Positions 7,246 to 15,356 are shown, counted from the first letter of the stretch. The stretch is 64,000 nucleotides of DNA from Rhodobacteraceae bacterium CCMM004 (GCA_004005435.1 RZWH01000003.1:682001-746000); one strand, 5' to 3'. Numbers and translations: made by a program. The notes: a model not told the origin generated them from the letters alone.

Positions 7246-8979
7246 TCAGTTCTCCGCCGGGGTCGCCGGGGTGATCTCCAGCTCTTCGGCCACCCGCTCC
7301 AGGAGTTCGGCGAGGGCGTCGGGATCGTCCTCGATCGTCTCCAGCGCGGTGAGGATCTGCTCTCTGCGGACCGGATCAAGGTCGGACTCCTCCAGATACG
7401 TGCGGAGTTCTTCCAGGTCGTAGCCCTCGGGCGTGAGCAACTCCTCGATCGGCGTGGGCTCGGCCTCGGCCCCGCTCTCGGCGGCGGCCGGCGCGCTCGT
7501 TCCGGTCGCGGCGGCCGGATCCTCGGTGCCCTCGGTCGCCGCCTCCGCCGCCTCGGCCAGCTCCTCCTCGGCGGGCTGCGCCGGCGCCTCGGCCGTTTCG
7601 GCAGGCGCTTCCGCGGCAGGCGCCTCGGCGGTCTCCGCCGGAGCCTCCTCGGCAGGCGCCTCGGCGGTCTCAGCCGGGGTCTCTTCCGCGGGCGCCTCGG
7701 CGGTCTCTGCCGGAGCCTCCTCGGCAGGCGCCTCCGCAGTCTCCGCCGGGGTCTCTTCCGCGGGCGCTTCGGCAGTCTCTGCCGGAGCCTCCTCGGCAGG
7801 CGCCTCCGCGGTCTCTGTCGGGGTCTCCTCCGCGGGCGCCTCGGCGGTCTCTGCCGGAGCCTCCTCGGCAGGCGCCTCCGCGGTCTCAGCCGGGGTCTCT
7901 TCCGCGGGCGCCTCGGCGGTCTCCGCCGGGGTCTCCTCCGCGGGGGCCTCGGCAGTCTCTGTCGGGGTCTCCTCGGCAGGCGCCTCCGCAGTCTCCGCCG
8001 GGGTCTCCTCCGCGGGCGCCTCGGCGGTCTCTGCCGGGGCCTCCTCGGCCGGGGCCTCGACGGTTTCGGCTGGCGCCTCCGCAGTCTCGACAGGTGCTTC
8101 CTCAGCGGGGGCTTCCGCGGTCTCCGCGGGCGTCTCTTCGGCCGGAGCCTCCGCCGTCTCCGCAAGCTCCTCCTCAGCGGGTTGCAGCGGCGTCTCCGCC
8201 GGCGCCTCGTCCGCGGCAGCTTCGGCAGTCTCCGCCGGCGCCTCTTCGGCCGGAGCCTCCGCGGTCTCGGCCGGCGCGTCCTCGGCGGGCGCATCTTCCG
8301 CCGGGGCCTCGGCCGTTTCGGCGGGCGCATCCTCCGCCGGAGCCTCTGCGGTCTCGGCGGGCGCGTCCTCTGCGGGAGCCTCGGCGGTCTCGGTGGGGGC
8401 GTCCTCGGCCGGAGCTTCGGCGGTCTCGGCGGGCGCCTCTTCGGCCGGGGCTTCCGCAGTTTCAGCCGGCGCCTCCTCCGCCGGGGCTTCGGCGCTGTCG
8501 GCCGGAGCTTCGGACGTGTCGACGGGGGCATCCCCGGCGGGGGCTTCGGCGGTCTCGGCGGGCGTCTCGTCCGCGGGGGCCTCGGCCGTTTCCGTCGGGG
8601 CCTCCTCGGCGGTCTCCGCGGGTGCCTCGTCAGCCGGTGCCTCGTCGGCCGGGGCCTCTGCCGTCTCGTCAGGCGCTTCGTCGGTGGGGGTCTCGGCGGT
8701 ATCGGCAGGTGTCTCGTCGGCAGGTGCCTCGGCCGTCTCGACGGGGGTCTCTTCGGCGGGAGCTTCGTCGGCAGGCGCCTCGGCCGTCTCGGCGGGAGTA
8801 TCTTCCGCAGGCGCTTCGGCGGTCTCCGCGGGCGCTTCTTCGGCCGGGGCCTCGCTGGTCTCGACGGCCACCTCGGTCGATGTGGTCTCCTCGGCCTCGC
8901 TCGTCTCCTCCTCCCAGCAGGCGGCTGTGGTCATCCCAACCGCGACGAGAGCCAGGACAGATGTCATCCGATGAGCCAT
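7246..8979 (-). CDS. acidic repeat lipoprotein, about 35 copies of a 12-residue unit
   Basis: A 577-residue protein beginning MAHRMTSVLALVAVGMTTAAC, a signal peptide with a lipobox-like end (Cys about residue 21), so probably a lipoprotein. Residues about 35-490 are about 35 imperfect tandem copies of ETAEAPAEEAPA (36 bases each), very rich in Ala, Glu, Pro and Thr. The last 75 residues form a distinct charged helical domain (IEELLTPEGYDLEELRTYLE). The start at 8979 follows GGGAG; an ATG at 8994 is less likely. The repeats look disordered or PPII-like and may span periplasm or cell wall; no function is known to me. Copy number probably varies between strains. Confidence 0.85.
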   Translation of the reverse strand: MAHRMTSVLALVAVGMTTAACWEEETSEAEETTSTEVAVETSEAPAEEAPAETAEAPAEDTPAETAEAPADEAPAEETPVETAEAPADETPADTAETPTDEAPDETAEAPADEAPADEAPAETAEEAPTETAEAPADETPAETAEAPAGDAPVDTSEAPADSAEAPAEEAPAETAEAPAEEAPAETAEAPAEDAPTETAEAPAEDAPAETAEAPAEDAPAETAEAPAEDAPAEDAPAETAEAPAEEAPAETAEAAADEAPAETPLQPAEEELAETAEAPAEETPAETAEAPAEEAPVETAEAPAETVEAPAEEAPAETAEAPAEETPAETAEAPAEETPTETAEAPAEETPAETAEAPAEETPAETAEAPAEEAPAETAEAPAEETPTETAEAPAEEAPAETAEAPAEETPAETAEAPAEEAPAETAEAPAEETPAETAEAPAEEAPAETAEAPAAEAPAETAEAPAQPAEEELAEAAEAATEGTEDPAAATGTSAPAAAESGAEAEPTPIEELLTPEGYDLEELRTYLEESDLDPVRREQILTALETIEDDPDALAELLERVAEELEITPATPAEN

Positions 8980-9101
8980 GGAGCACTCCCTCATTCATTG
9001 TGCCGTTAGTTTCGCAACCCCCCGGGGGGCGGTGGGTTCCCGCCCGCGACGCGCTGCCGTGACCCAGCCTAGCCACTGATCGCGCAATCGGCGATAGCAC
9101 C

Positions 9102-9130
9102 TTGATCCATAGGGGCCGGACGGCTAATTA
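9102..9130 (+). promoter_or_regulatory. weak promoter candidate upstream of infC
   Basis: TTGATC at 9102-9107 could be a -35 element; GCTAAT at 9123-9128 (15-base spacer) or TAATTA at 9125-9130 (17-base spacer) could be the -10. Matches to the sigma-70 consensus are only partial. It lies 36 bases before the proposed infC start. Confidence 0.3.
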
Positions 9131-9165
9131 CCGCTGGCATATCGTCAACGACAAGGATCATCGCC

Positions 9166-9705
9166 ATAGCTCGCCGACCGCACAACGCGCCCCCCACCCG
9201 CGACACCGGGCCCCGCGTCAACGACCGCATCCGCGCCACCGAAATCCGCCTCATCGGCGCCGACGGCGAAAACGTCGGCGTGGTCTCGCCCGAACGCGCC
9301 ATGCAGATGGCCGAGGACGCCGGACTGGACCTGGTGGAGATTTCCCCCAATGCCTCGCCGCCCGTCTGCAAGATCATGGACTTCGGAAAGTTCAAGTACG
9401 AGCAGCAGAAACGCGAGAGCGAGGCGCGCAAGAAGCAGAAGACGATCGAGGTGAAGGAGGTCAAGTTCCGCCCTAACACCGACACCCACGATTACGACGT
9501 CAAGATGCGCAACGTGTTCCGCTTCCTGGAGAACGGCGACAAGGTGAAGGTGACGCTGAGGTTCCGTGGGCGCGAGATGGCGCACCAGGATCTGGGTCGC
9601 AACCTGTTGGAGCGCGTGGCCGAGGACACCAAGGACATCGGCAAGGTCGAGAACTTCCCCAAGATGGAAGGCCGACAAATGGTGATGATGATCGGTCCGC
9701 GCTGA
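9166..9705 (+). CDS. infC: translation initiation factor IF-3, non-standard start codon
   Basis: Binds the 30S subunit, keeps subunits apart and checks start-codon choice. The 179 residues have the N-domain ([20 protein letters not shown]), the linker [20 protein letters not shown] and the C-domain ending [19 protein letters not shown]. Homology runs clearly upstream of the first GTG (9280), to [14 protein letters not shown], where no ATG, GTG or TTG exists in frame. I place the start at the ATA at 9166, with AAGGA eight bases ahead; ATC codons at 9157 and 9160 are alternatives. infC is the classic gene with a rare start codon, used for autoregulation by IF-3. Confidence 0.9.
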   Translation: MARRPHNAPPTRDTGPRVNDRIRATEIRLIGADGENVGVVSPERAMQMAEDAGLDLVEISPNASPPVCKIMDFGKFKYEQQKRESEARKKQKTIEVKEVKFRPNTDTHDYDVKMRNVFRFLENGDKVKVTLRFRGREMAHQDLGRNLLERVAEDTKDIGKVENFPKMEGRQMVMMIGPR

Positions 9706-9716
9706 CGCGCCGTCCG

Positions 9717-9741
9717 GGTCGGTGCCGGGCCGACACCGACC
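9717..9741 (+). terminator. possible hairpin after infC
   Basis: GGTCGGTG and CACCGACC pair perfectly over 8 bp around a 9-base loop, 12 bases after the infC stop. There is no T-run after it, so termination is only possible. Confidence 0.35.
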
Positions 9742-10291
9742 GCCCTGTCGGATCGGTCGGTCCCATCGAGGTCCGTTGACCGGAGGAGTGTGTGGGCGCG
9801 CTCGCCCACGACGCCGCCGCCGTGCCCAGCATCCATCGTCAGGCCGACGCAAGGCACGTGGGCGCCGGGCACGCGTGCCGTCCACGCTCCCGAGCGTCGG
9901 GCCTCCGGCACCTGGGACGTCCTCGCGATAACCTCTCCGTCGTCCGTCAGGATCGCGCAGCGGTGTGCGGCCAGCGACAACCCGCTTGAGAAGAGGATGC
10001 CCCCGCCAGGTCTGAGGCCCCTTGCCCACGACGGTCGCGGGATGGGTCACCATGGGGCCCGCAGCGCCGCGGCGCGGGGTTTCGGCGATGGGCAACCGCA
10101 ACGCGCTGAGAATGCCCTGCGGGATGGGAACTCCAGTCCACCCGGACCAGAACGATCAGACCTCTCGGCGGCCTGCGACAAGATGGCGCGCGGCCGAGGG
10201 GTCGACGGTTCCGGCCGCGCGCGCCGCGGTGATGTCGCCGGCGTCCCTCGGGCACCCACAGCGATCCGGTCCCGTGAAATGTCTCCTCCGG
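9742..10291. other. gene-free stretch after infC
   Basis: About 550 bases with no reading frame I can support on either strand. Open frames exist because of the GC content, but their products are Arg/Pro/Gly-rich and match no family I recognise. A minus-strand frame ending near 9492 starts MSLAAHRCAILTDDGEVIA but runs antisense into infC and is not called. The end merges into a tandem repeat. Confidence 0.5.
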
Positions 10292-10403
10292 CGATCTGCC
10301 CGCTCGGACGTGCCTCTGGCGATCTGGTCTCCGGGACGTGCCTCTGGCGATCTGGTCTCCGGGACGTGCCTCTGGCGATCTGGTCTCCGGGACGTGCCTC
10401 TGG
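10292..10403. repeat. 28-base tandem repeat, four copies
   Basis: Four directly abutting 28-base units at 10292, 10320, 10348 and 10376; the last three are identical (beginning CGATCTGGTC, ending GTGCCTCTGG) and the first differs at a few positions. A more diverged copy starts near 10262. There are no spacers, so this is not a CRISPR. It ends 33 bases before the small membrane protein gene, so it could affect expression of that gene and gap; copy number is likely to vary. Confidence 0.95.
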
Positions 10404-10436
10404 CACGATGCCCCCGTCGCGCAGGAGCCGCCCGCC

Positions 10437-10577
10437 ATGACCAACACCATCGCCCTGGGCCTCGGCCTGCTGATCGCCGCGCTCATCGCGCTCGATCTCT
10501 ATCTCGACGCCGGGGCGCTGATGTTTCTGTCGCGGCGGTTCCTCGACCTGTTGGAGTGGCTCGCCTTCTGGCGCTGA
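10437..10577 (+). CDS. small membrane protein upstream of gap
   Basis: A 46-residue protein, MTNTIALGLGLLIAALIALD at its start, with one clear transmembrane helix (about residues 4-20) and a C-terminal FLDLLEWLAFWR that looks amphipathic. GCAGGAG lies about ten bases before the ATG. Similar very short proteins sit before gap in related Rhodobacterales, which supports it as real rather than chance. Function is unknown; it may be co-transcribed with gap 90 bases downstream. Confidence 0.75.
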   Translation: MTNTIALGLGLLIAALIALDLYLDAGALMFLSRRFLDLLEWLAFWR

Positions 10578-10667
10578 GGCCCCGTTCCGGTTGACCTCGG
10601 CCCAGGAATTGAGTTTGTCACTGAGCCAAAGGCCGACCCCCGGCCCGGGCATCAGAGGAGGCACGCC

Positions 10668-11669
10668 ATGACCGTCAAAGTCGCCATCAACGGATTCGGA
10701 CGCATCGGACGCAACGTCCTGCGCGCCATCGTCGAATCGGGGCGCACCGACATCGAGGTCGTGGCGATCAACGATCTCGGCCCGGTCGAGACCAACGCCC
10801 ATCTGCTGCGCTACGACAGCGTGCACGGCCGCTTCCCGGCCGAGGTGACGACCACCGACAGCACCATCGACGTCGGCCGCGGGCCGATGCAGGTGACGGC
10901 GATCAAGAACCCCGCAGACCTGCCCTGGTCGGACGTGGACGTGGTGCTGGAATGCACCGGCATCTTCACCTCCAAGGAGGCGTGTCAGGCGCATCTCGAC
11001 AACGGCTCCAGCCGGGTCCTGATCTCGGCCCCGGGCAAGAACGCCGACAACACCGTCGTCTACGGCGTCAACCACGACACCCTGACGGGCGAGCACATCG
11101 TGGTCTCGAACGCCTCGTGCACCACCAACTGCCTTGCGCCCGTGGCCAAGGTCCTGAACGACGAGATCGGTATCGTCCGCGGCTTCATGACCACGATCCA
11201 CAGCTATACCGGCGACCAGCCGACGCTCGACACGATGCACAAGGATCTCTACCGCGCCCGCGCCGCGGCGCTCAGCATGATCCCGACCTCGACGGGTGCG
11301 GCCAAGGCCGTGGGCCTCGTCCTGCCCGAACTGAATGGCAAGCTCGACGGCGTCGCGATCCGGGTGCCGACGCCGAACGTCTCGGTCGTCGACCTGACCT
11401 TCGAGGCGGGGCGCGACACCTCCGTCGACGAGATCAACGCCGCGATCCGCGCCGCCGCCGACGGGCCGCTGAAGGGCGTTCTGGGCTATACCGACGAAAA
11501 GCTCGTCAGCATGGACTTCAACCACGACCCGCATTCCTCGATCTTCCACACCGATCAGACGAAGGTGATGGAGGGGACCATGTGCCGCGTGCTCAGCTGG
11601 TACGACAACGAATGGGGCTTCTCCAACCGCATGGCAGACACCGCCGTCGCGATGGGCAAGCTGATCTGA
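10668..11669 (+). CDS. gap: glyceraldehyde-3-phosphate dehydrogenase, type I
   Basis: Oxidises and phosphorylates glyceraldehyde 3-phosphate with NAD(P) in glycolysis, gluconeogenesis or the Calvin cycle. The 333 residues begin [19 protein letters not shown] (Rossmann fold) and hold the catalytic [12 protein letters not shown] near 148-159, with the nucleophile Cys about 152, and the catalytic His in [18 protein letters not shown] stands before the ATG. The length is typical. A clear terminator follows at 11699. Confidence 0.97.
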   Translation: MTVKVAINGFGRIGRNVLRAIVESGRTDIEVVAINDLGPVETNAHLLRYDSVHGRFPAEVTTTDSTIDVGRGPMQVTAIKNPADLPWSDVDVVLECTGIFTSKEACQAHLDNGSSRVLISAPGKNADNTVVYGVNHDTLTGEHIVVSNASCTTNCLAPVAKVLNDEIGIVRGFMTTIHSYTGDQPTLDTMHKDLYRARAAALSMIPTSTGAAKAVGLVLPELNGKLDGVAIRVPTPNVSVVDLTFEAGRDTSVDEINAAIRAAADGPLKGVLGYTDEKLVSMDFNHDPHSSIFHTDQTKVMEGTMCRVLSWYDNEWGFSNRMADTAVAMGKLI

Positions 11670-11698
11670 CCTGGCCCCAGGGCGGGCTCCGACACTGC

Positions 11699-11730
11699 GG
11701 GCGGTCCCTCGGGGCCGCCCGTTTGCGTTT
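11699..11730 (+). terminator. rho-independent terminator after gap
   Basis: A 10-bp stem (GGGCGGTCCC with GGGGCCGCCC, one wobble pair) is followed by GTTTGCGTTT. Position 30 bases after the gap stop fits. Confidence 0.75.
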
Positions 11731-11802
11731 GCCCCGCCCCGGCGGAACAGGCGGCGGTATCGCGCCGTTCTCCCGCCAACCATCCATCGCAGGAGCCGTC
11801 CC

Positions 11803-12198
11803 ATGTCCGCCACCCCGCCCCTCTCCGGCCTCGAGGTGATCGCCACCGACACGCCGGGCGTCTACGCCTTCCGCATCGGTCCGAGCGTCGACCAGCCTGC
11901 CATGCACCACATGGCCGAGATCATGAACGGCGCCTTCGACACCCACGATACGGTGTCGATGCTGTTGATCTTCGACGGTTTTTCTGCCGACGACGCCCCC
12001 TCCGGCACCGACTGGGAGCAGATCAAGGCGAACCTGCGGGCGCTGACGAACGTGGCGCGCTACGCCACGGTCGGCGCGCCCGAGGGCGCCGAGACGATGA
12101 TCGAGACCTTCGCGTTCTTCATCCCCACCAAGGCCGAAACCTTCGCCGCCCACGAGGAGGACAAGGCCTGGGCCTTCGTCGGCGCCCGCCCGGCGTAG
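11803..12198 (+). CDS. SpoIIAA-like (STAS/SEC14) domain protein
   Basis: A 131-residue soluble protein with the SpoIIAA-like fold: VYAFRIGPSVDQPAMHHMAEI, a strand and helix around VSMLLIFDGFSA, and RYATVGAPEGAETMIETFAFF near 84-104, a pattern typical of that family (YATVG... and a final W...A). The family is thought to act in membrane- or lipid-linked regulation, without proven activity. It stands alone between the gap terminator and a gene-free stretch; CGCAGGAG precedes the ATG. Confidence 0.85.
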   Translation: MSATPPLSGLEVIATDTPGVYAFRIGPSVDQPAMHHMAEIMNGAFDTHDTVSMLLIFDGFSADDAPSGTDWEQIKANLRALTNVARYATVGAPEGAETMIETFAFFIPTKAETFAAHEEDKAWAFVGARPA

Positions 12199-12243
12199 GG
12201 TGTTTGCCGTCGATGCCAGGGGTGTCGCCCCAGGAGCTCTGAA

Positions 12244-12434
12244 CACGGCCGCGCGGCCGCCGACCCGCGGGTTGGCGGCCCGGACCTCCGAGCACGTCGG
12301 TTCGTGGCGGATGTCGTAGGTCCACCTCCGAGCACCGCGCCGACGTCACCCAACCGCCGCCCCGGGGGGCGGGGTCATGCCGCAGGCATGGCTTCGGCAT
12401 GACCGTCGCGCGGCGGCCTTCGGCCCTGTCCCGC
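12244..12434. repeat. non-coding duplicated block, copy A
   Basis: First of two related blocks of about 190 bases in a 596-base gene-free stretch. It shares with copy B the segments GCCGCCGACCCGCGGGT, CAACCGCCGCCCCGGGGGGC and TCGCGCGGCGG, in the same order and spacing. No convincing reading frame runs through both copies. Confidence 0.8.
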
Positions 12435-12516
12435 CAGGGGAGGGGCCTGGGCGGTCGTGAATGGTCGCCTCTGAGGCACGAATAGCCTTCGTCACCTCAG
12501 CGCTCTCCGCGGGTAG

Positions 12517-12710
12517 CATGGCCGCGTGGCCGCCGACCCGCGGGTGGCAGCCCGGTCGTCCGAGCGGCGCGGTTGTGGCGGCCGTGGTTGCTCGACCCCC
12601 CAGCTTTTCGCCGATGTCACTCAACCGCCGCCCCGGGGGGCAGGGTCACGCCGGAGGCATGCGTTCAGAATCACGGTCGCGCGGCGGGCTGACGGCCTTG
12701 TCCCGCGCGA
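12517..12710. repeat. non-coding duplicated block, copy B
   Basis: Second copy of the block at 12244, about 273 bases downstream in direct orientation, diverged by many substitutions and small gaps. Neither copy has terminal inverted repeats that would mark an insertion sequence. The rest of 12199-12794 holds nothing else I can identify. Confidence 0.8.
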
Positions 12711-12794
12711 GGACCGGTTTGGGCTTTGCCGCACGGTCCTTGACCGGCGGTGCGTGTCCCCTTCCCGGCCCCCTCCACGTCCCAACGCTCCCGC

Positions 12795-13583
12795 CTACTG
12801 GCAGATGCGGTAGCCGCCGTTGCGCTCCTTGATGTCCATGTGCAGGTGGTTGTCGTGGGTCGCGTCGGTGCCCGGACCCAGCACGGTGGTGAAGTGCACG
12901 CAGGCGCCCCCGCGCACGGCCCGCTGGAACGCCTCCTCGACGGTCCCGTTGTCGGCCCGCGGCTCCACCCGCAGAGTGGTCCCGTCGGCGAAGTCGAAGG
13001 CCATCACATCCACCGCATTGCCGAAGGAATGCTCGCTCAGCTTGCCCGTCGCCGCGTTGTTGCGTCGGCGGCAGATGTAGGTGGAGCCATGATCGAGAGC
13101 GGTCACGTCGGCCAGGGTGCCTATCGCGCGCGCGGCGGGCTGCACGTCATCCTGCACCCAGCGGGCCAGGGCGCGGGCGGTGGCGCAGCGCAGGACCGCG
13201 TCGGGCTGCATCTCGACGCCGGGCAGGATCTCGGTAACCCGGATCGGGCGGGCGATCCCGCAGTCGGGGTCGTCCTCGGTCACCTGCGGCGCGGACGTGT
13301 AGACCGTGCCGAGCGCGTCGAGATCGGCCAGGCAGGCGGCGTAGTCGGCATCGCTCTCGGCCAGGGTCTCCCACACGCCCGGAACGGCGGTGTCGGGGGC
13401 GGGGGCCTCTGCTTCTCCCTCCGCCGCCGGGATCTCGTCGGGCAGGAACTCCTCCTCCCGCGTCTCGGGATCGGGGCGCAGTTCGGGGCGCGGGCTCTCT
13501 GCGGGCGCCGTGTCGGACTGCGCCGAGGCGATCGCGCCGGTCAGCGCCAGCGCGAGTGCCAGGGCCGAAACCGGGACCCTCAT
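12795..13583 (-). CDS. extensin-like family protein, secreted
   Basis: A 262-residue envelope protein with a signal peptide (MRVPVSALALALALTGAIASA), a Pro/Glu-rich linker to about residue 75 and the extensin-like C-terminal domain with CGIARPIRVTEI, YICRRRNN, GKLSEHSFGNAVDV and HNLHMDIKERNGGYRIC. Conserved Cys residues suggest disulfides. The SEHSFGNAVD...H pattern resembles a zinc site of M15-type peptidoglycan enzymes, but family activity is not established here. It follows the L,D-transpeptidase gene with an ATGA overlap, so both probably act on the cell wall. Confidence 0.9.
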   Translation of the reverse strand: MRVPVSALALALALTGAIASAQSDTAPAESPRPELRPDPETREEEFLPDEIPAAEGEAEAPAPDTAVPGVWETLAESDADYAACLADLDALGTVYTSAPQVTEDDPDCGIARPIRVTEILPGVEMQPDAVLRCATARALARWVQDDVQPAARAIGTLADVTALDHGSTYICRRRNNAATGKLSEHSFGNAVDVMAFDFADGTTLRVEPRADNGTVEEAFQRAVRGGACVHFTTVLGPGTDATHDNHLHMDIKERNGGYRICQ

Positions 13584-14536
13584 TCCAGGAACTCCACCAC
13601 GACGCCCGACGACACCATCGCCGCCAGCTCGCCCGCGTCCCAGTTGGTCATCCGCACGCAGCCGTGGCTGGCATCGGTGAACAGCTTGGACGGTTCGGCG
13701 GTGCCGTGGATGCCATAGGTCGGCTTGGACAGGTCGATCCAGACGTTGCCCACCGGCCCGTTGGCCCCCGGCGGGATCGTCAGCACCTCGTCATTGTCGC
13801 CCTGCTTGAAGTTCTTCTCCGGGTCGTAGGTATAGGTCGGATCGATGGCGACGCCCAGAACCTCGACCGCGCCCGACGGCGACGGCGTGTCGGCCGAGCC
13901 GATGGTCACGGGATAGTCGGCGAGCGCATTGCCCTCCGCATCGAACGCGGTCAAGCGCTGCGTCGGCTTGTCCACCGCGATTCGGGCGACGGCGCCGGAG
14001 AGATAGGCGCCCGGGTCGATCACCGCGATCTCGGCCCCCGGGGCGATCTCGATCCCTGGGTTCAGCGCCAGGAGAAAGTCCTCGTCCATGTGGAACCGCT
14101 CGGCCAGGCGCTCGCTGATGCGGGTGTAGCCCAGGCTCTCCATCTGCGCCCGCTCGCCATAGTCGTCGGGGATGGCGTCGACGAGCCCCTGGGCGTCCTC
14201 CTCGGTGACGGAGTAGCGGGTGACGATGGCCCCGGCCGAGGCGCCGCCCAGCGCCGCCCAGACCTCGCCATCCATCACCCCGTCGGGGGTCAACCCCGCC
14301 CGCCGTTCGAAGGCGGCGATGGCCGAGGTGGACATGCCCCCCTTCCACCCGTCGATCACACCGGGCGAGATCCCCGCGCGGTCGAGCAGCGCCTGCACCT
14401 TGACCGTCAGCGCGGTCTGCCCGTCCTCCAGGTCGCCCGATGACCACTGCGCTGCGTCGATCTCGTCGGGGGTGGGGGCGGCCGCCGCCGCAACGGCAAG
14501 GAACGGCAGCGACAGAACGGCTAATCTCAGGGACAT
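13580..14536 (-). CDS. L,D-transpeptidase (YkuD) with peptidoglycan-binding domain
   Basis: Periplasmic enzyme forming non-classical peptidoglycan cross-links or attaching proteins to the wall. The 318 residues have a signal peptide (MSLRLAVLSLPFLAVAAAAA), a PG_binding_1-like region (about 35-95), a LysM-like segment (about 115-160) and the YkuD domain with HGTAEPSKLFTDASHGCVRM near 281-300, including the catalytic Cys. I chose the ATG at 14536 because it opens the signal peptide; longer in-frame starts add an unrelated arginine-rich leader. Stop and extensin-like start overlap. Confidence 0.93.
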   Translation of the reverse strand: MSLRLAVLSLPFLAVAAAAAPTPDEIDAAQWSSGDLEDGQTALTVKVQALLDRAGISPGVIDGWKGGMSTSAIAAFERRAGLTPDGVMDGEVWAALGGASAGAIVTRYSVTEEDAQGLVDAIPDDYGERAQMESLGYTRISERLAERFHMDEDFLLALNPGIEIAPGAEIAVIDPGAYLSGAVARIAVDKPTQRLTAFDAEGNALADYPVTIGSADTPSPSGAVEVLGVAIDPTYTYDPEKNFKQGDNDEVLTIPPGANGPVGNVWIDLSKPTYGIHGTAEPSKLFTDASHGCVRMTNWDAGELAAMVSSGVVVEFLE

Positions 14537-14709
14537 AGGGGACTTCCTCGACTGGGACCACATTGTCCGGGCGAACGCCGCAACCCCGCTCATAGTTGCG
14601 CCGGAGGGGAAGAACGGCACAGCAGACGCCCGGTTCCATGCGTCTGCCGCAGTGCAGCATTGCGAAAACGGAGATTGTAGCCCGCTCGTTAGCGCCCACA
14701 TTTCGGACA

Positions 14710-14728
14710 GGCGGCCGCGAGGGCCGCC
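14710..14728 (+). promoter_or_regulatory. hairpin in the leader of the first DUF1127 gene
   Basis: GGCGGCC-GCGAG-GGCCGCC forms a perfect 7-bp stem, ending 33 bases before the ATG at 14762. It may shape the 5' untranslated region. The rest of the divergent region 14537-14761 shows no clear -35/-10 pair. Confidence 0.4.
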
Positions 14729-14761
14729 ACCGAGACGACCCGAAATTCTGGAGAGATGGAC

Positions 14762-14923
14762 ATGAGCTTTCTGCACTCCCTCCGCCGCAAGGCGCAGCAG
14801 CGCGCCGCCTATCGCCGCACCGTGCACGAGTTGCGCACGCTGCCCGTCGACGTCGCGCTGGACCTCGACATCTACCACGGCGACGCCGAGAAGATCGCCC
14901 GCCGTGCCGTCTACGGCATCTGA
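14762..14923 (+). CDS. DUF1127 (YjiS-like) small protein, copy 1
   Basis: A 53-residue basic protein, MSFLHSLRRKAQQRAAYRRT at its start, with the DUF1127 pattern of an arginine-rich N-terminal half and a conserved end (DLDIYHGDAEKIARRAVYG). CTGGAGAG precedes the ATG. It is 35 of 53 residues identical to the next gene. In other alphaproteobacteria such short arginine-rich proteins influence phosphate metabolism and small RNA decay; whether this longer version does so is unknown. Confidence 0.85.
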   Translation: MSFLHSLRRKAQQRAAYRRTVHELRTLPVDVALDLDIYHGDAEKIARRAVYGI

Positions 14924-15014
14924 GACCGGGCCCCGCCCCGCCTTGCGCTGAACGCAAGACGGACTTGCCCAAAGTCCAGTTGTTGGACGCTAACAAAGAC
15001 GCCATATCGGCTTT

Positions 15015-15032
15015 GTGAGCGATGGCGCTCAC
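15015..15032 (+). promoter_or_regulatory. hairpin ahead of the second DUF1127 gene
   Basis: GTGAGCG-ATGG-CGCTCAC is a perfect 7-bp stem with a four-base loop, 25 bases before the ATG at 15058. An in-frame ATG at 15022 lies in the loop but would give an unusual extension, so I read the hairpin as leader RNA. Confidence 0.45.
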
Positions 15033-15057
15033 ACAGATAGACACAAGGACGACTACC

Positions 15058-15219
15058 ATGACCTTCTTTAGCAAACTCCGCACCGCCGCCGCGCGGCGTG
15101 CCGCCTACAACCGCACCGTCGAAGAAATCAGCCGGATGCCGGTGGACGTGCAGCTCGACCTCGGGATCTATGCCGGCGACGCCGAAAAGATCGCGCGCCG
15201 GGCCGTCTACGGTGCCTGA
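15058..15219 (+). CDS. DUF1127 (YjiS-like) small protein, copy 2
   Basis: A 53-residue paralogue of the preceding gene (MTFFSKLRTAAARRAAYNRT, ending GDAEKIARRAVYGA). Identity is concentrated in RAAY-RT and in the last 26 residues. The 134-base gap and own hairpin leader suggest separate control. The ATG at 15058 gives exactly the length of copy 1, which supports it over 15022. A strong terminator follows at 15264. Confidence 0.85.
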   Translation: MTFFSKLRTAAARRAAYNRTVEEISRMPVDVQLDLGIYAGDAEKIARRAVYGA

Positions 15220-15263
15220 GCCGACAGACCCCTCGCCGGAGGGCCCAGCCGGAACTCACGACT

Positions 15264-15297
15264 GAAACGGGCAGACCCACCAGGGCCTGCCCGTTTC
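15264..15297 (+). terminator. terminator after the DUF1127 pair
   Basis: GAAACGGGCAG pairs perfectly with CTGCCCGTTTC over 11 bp around a 12-base loop, followed by GCATTTC. It lies between convergent genes and reads similarly on both strands. Confidence 0.75.
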
Positions 15298-15324
15298 GCA
15301 TTTCAGGGCACCGCAGCGCGCACG

Positions 15325-15356
15325 AAAAAGGGGCGCAGCCGCGACGGCCACGCCCC
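15325..15356 (-). terminator. rho-independent terminator after bioY
   Basis: Read on the minus strand, GGGGCGTGGCCG, a TCG loop and CGGCTGCGCCCC form a stem of about 12 bp, followed at once by five Ts. It lies 22 bases after the bioY stop and is the clearest intrinsic terminator in the window. Confidence 0.88.

Noticed and set aside
7433-8974. 513-residue open frame on the plus strand opposite the repeat lipoprotein, Ser/Ala/Gly repeats
   Set aside because: It is the antisense reading of the 36-base repeats; it lacks a signal, a domain and a ribosome site, whereas the minus-strand product has a lipoprotein signal and a distinct C-terminal domain.
9492-9980. minus-strand frame starting MSLAAHRCAILTDDGEVIA
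   Set aside because: The start looks protein-like but the frame soon turns Arg/Pro-rich and runs antisense into infC; no ribosome site or family match.
10262-10403. CRISPR array suggested by 28-base repeats
   Set aside because: The units abut with no spacers and no cas genes are near; it is an ordinary tandem repeat.
10047-11852. 601-residue minus-strand frame across gap
   Set aside because: It is the shadow of gap and of the tandem repeat in a GC-rich genome; the product is low-complexity and matches no family.
12244-12710. insertion sequence remnant
   Set aside because: No transposase fragment, terminal inverted repeats or target duplication could be found around either copy.
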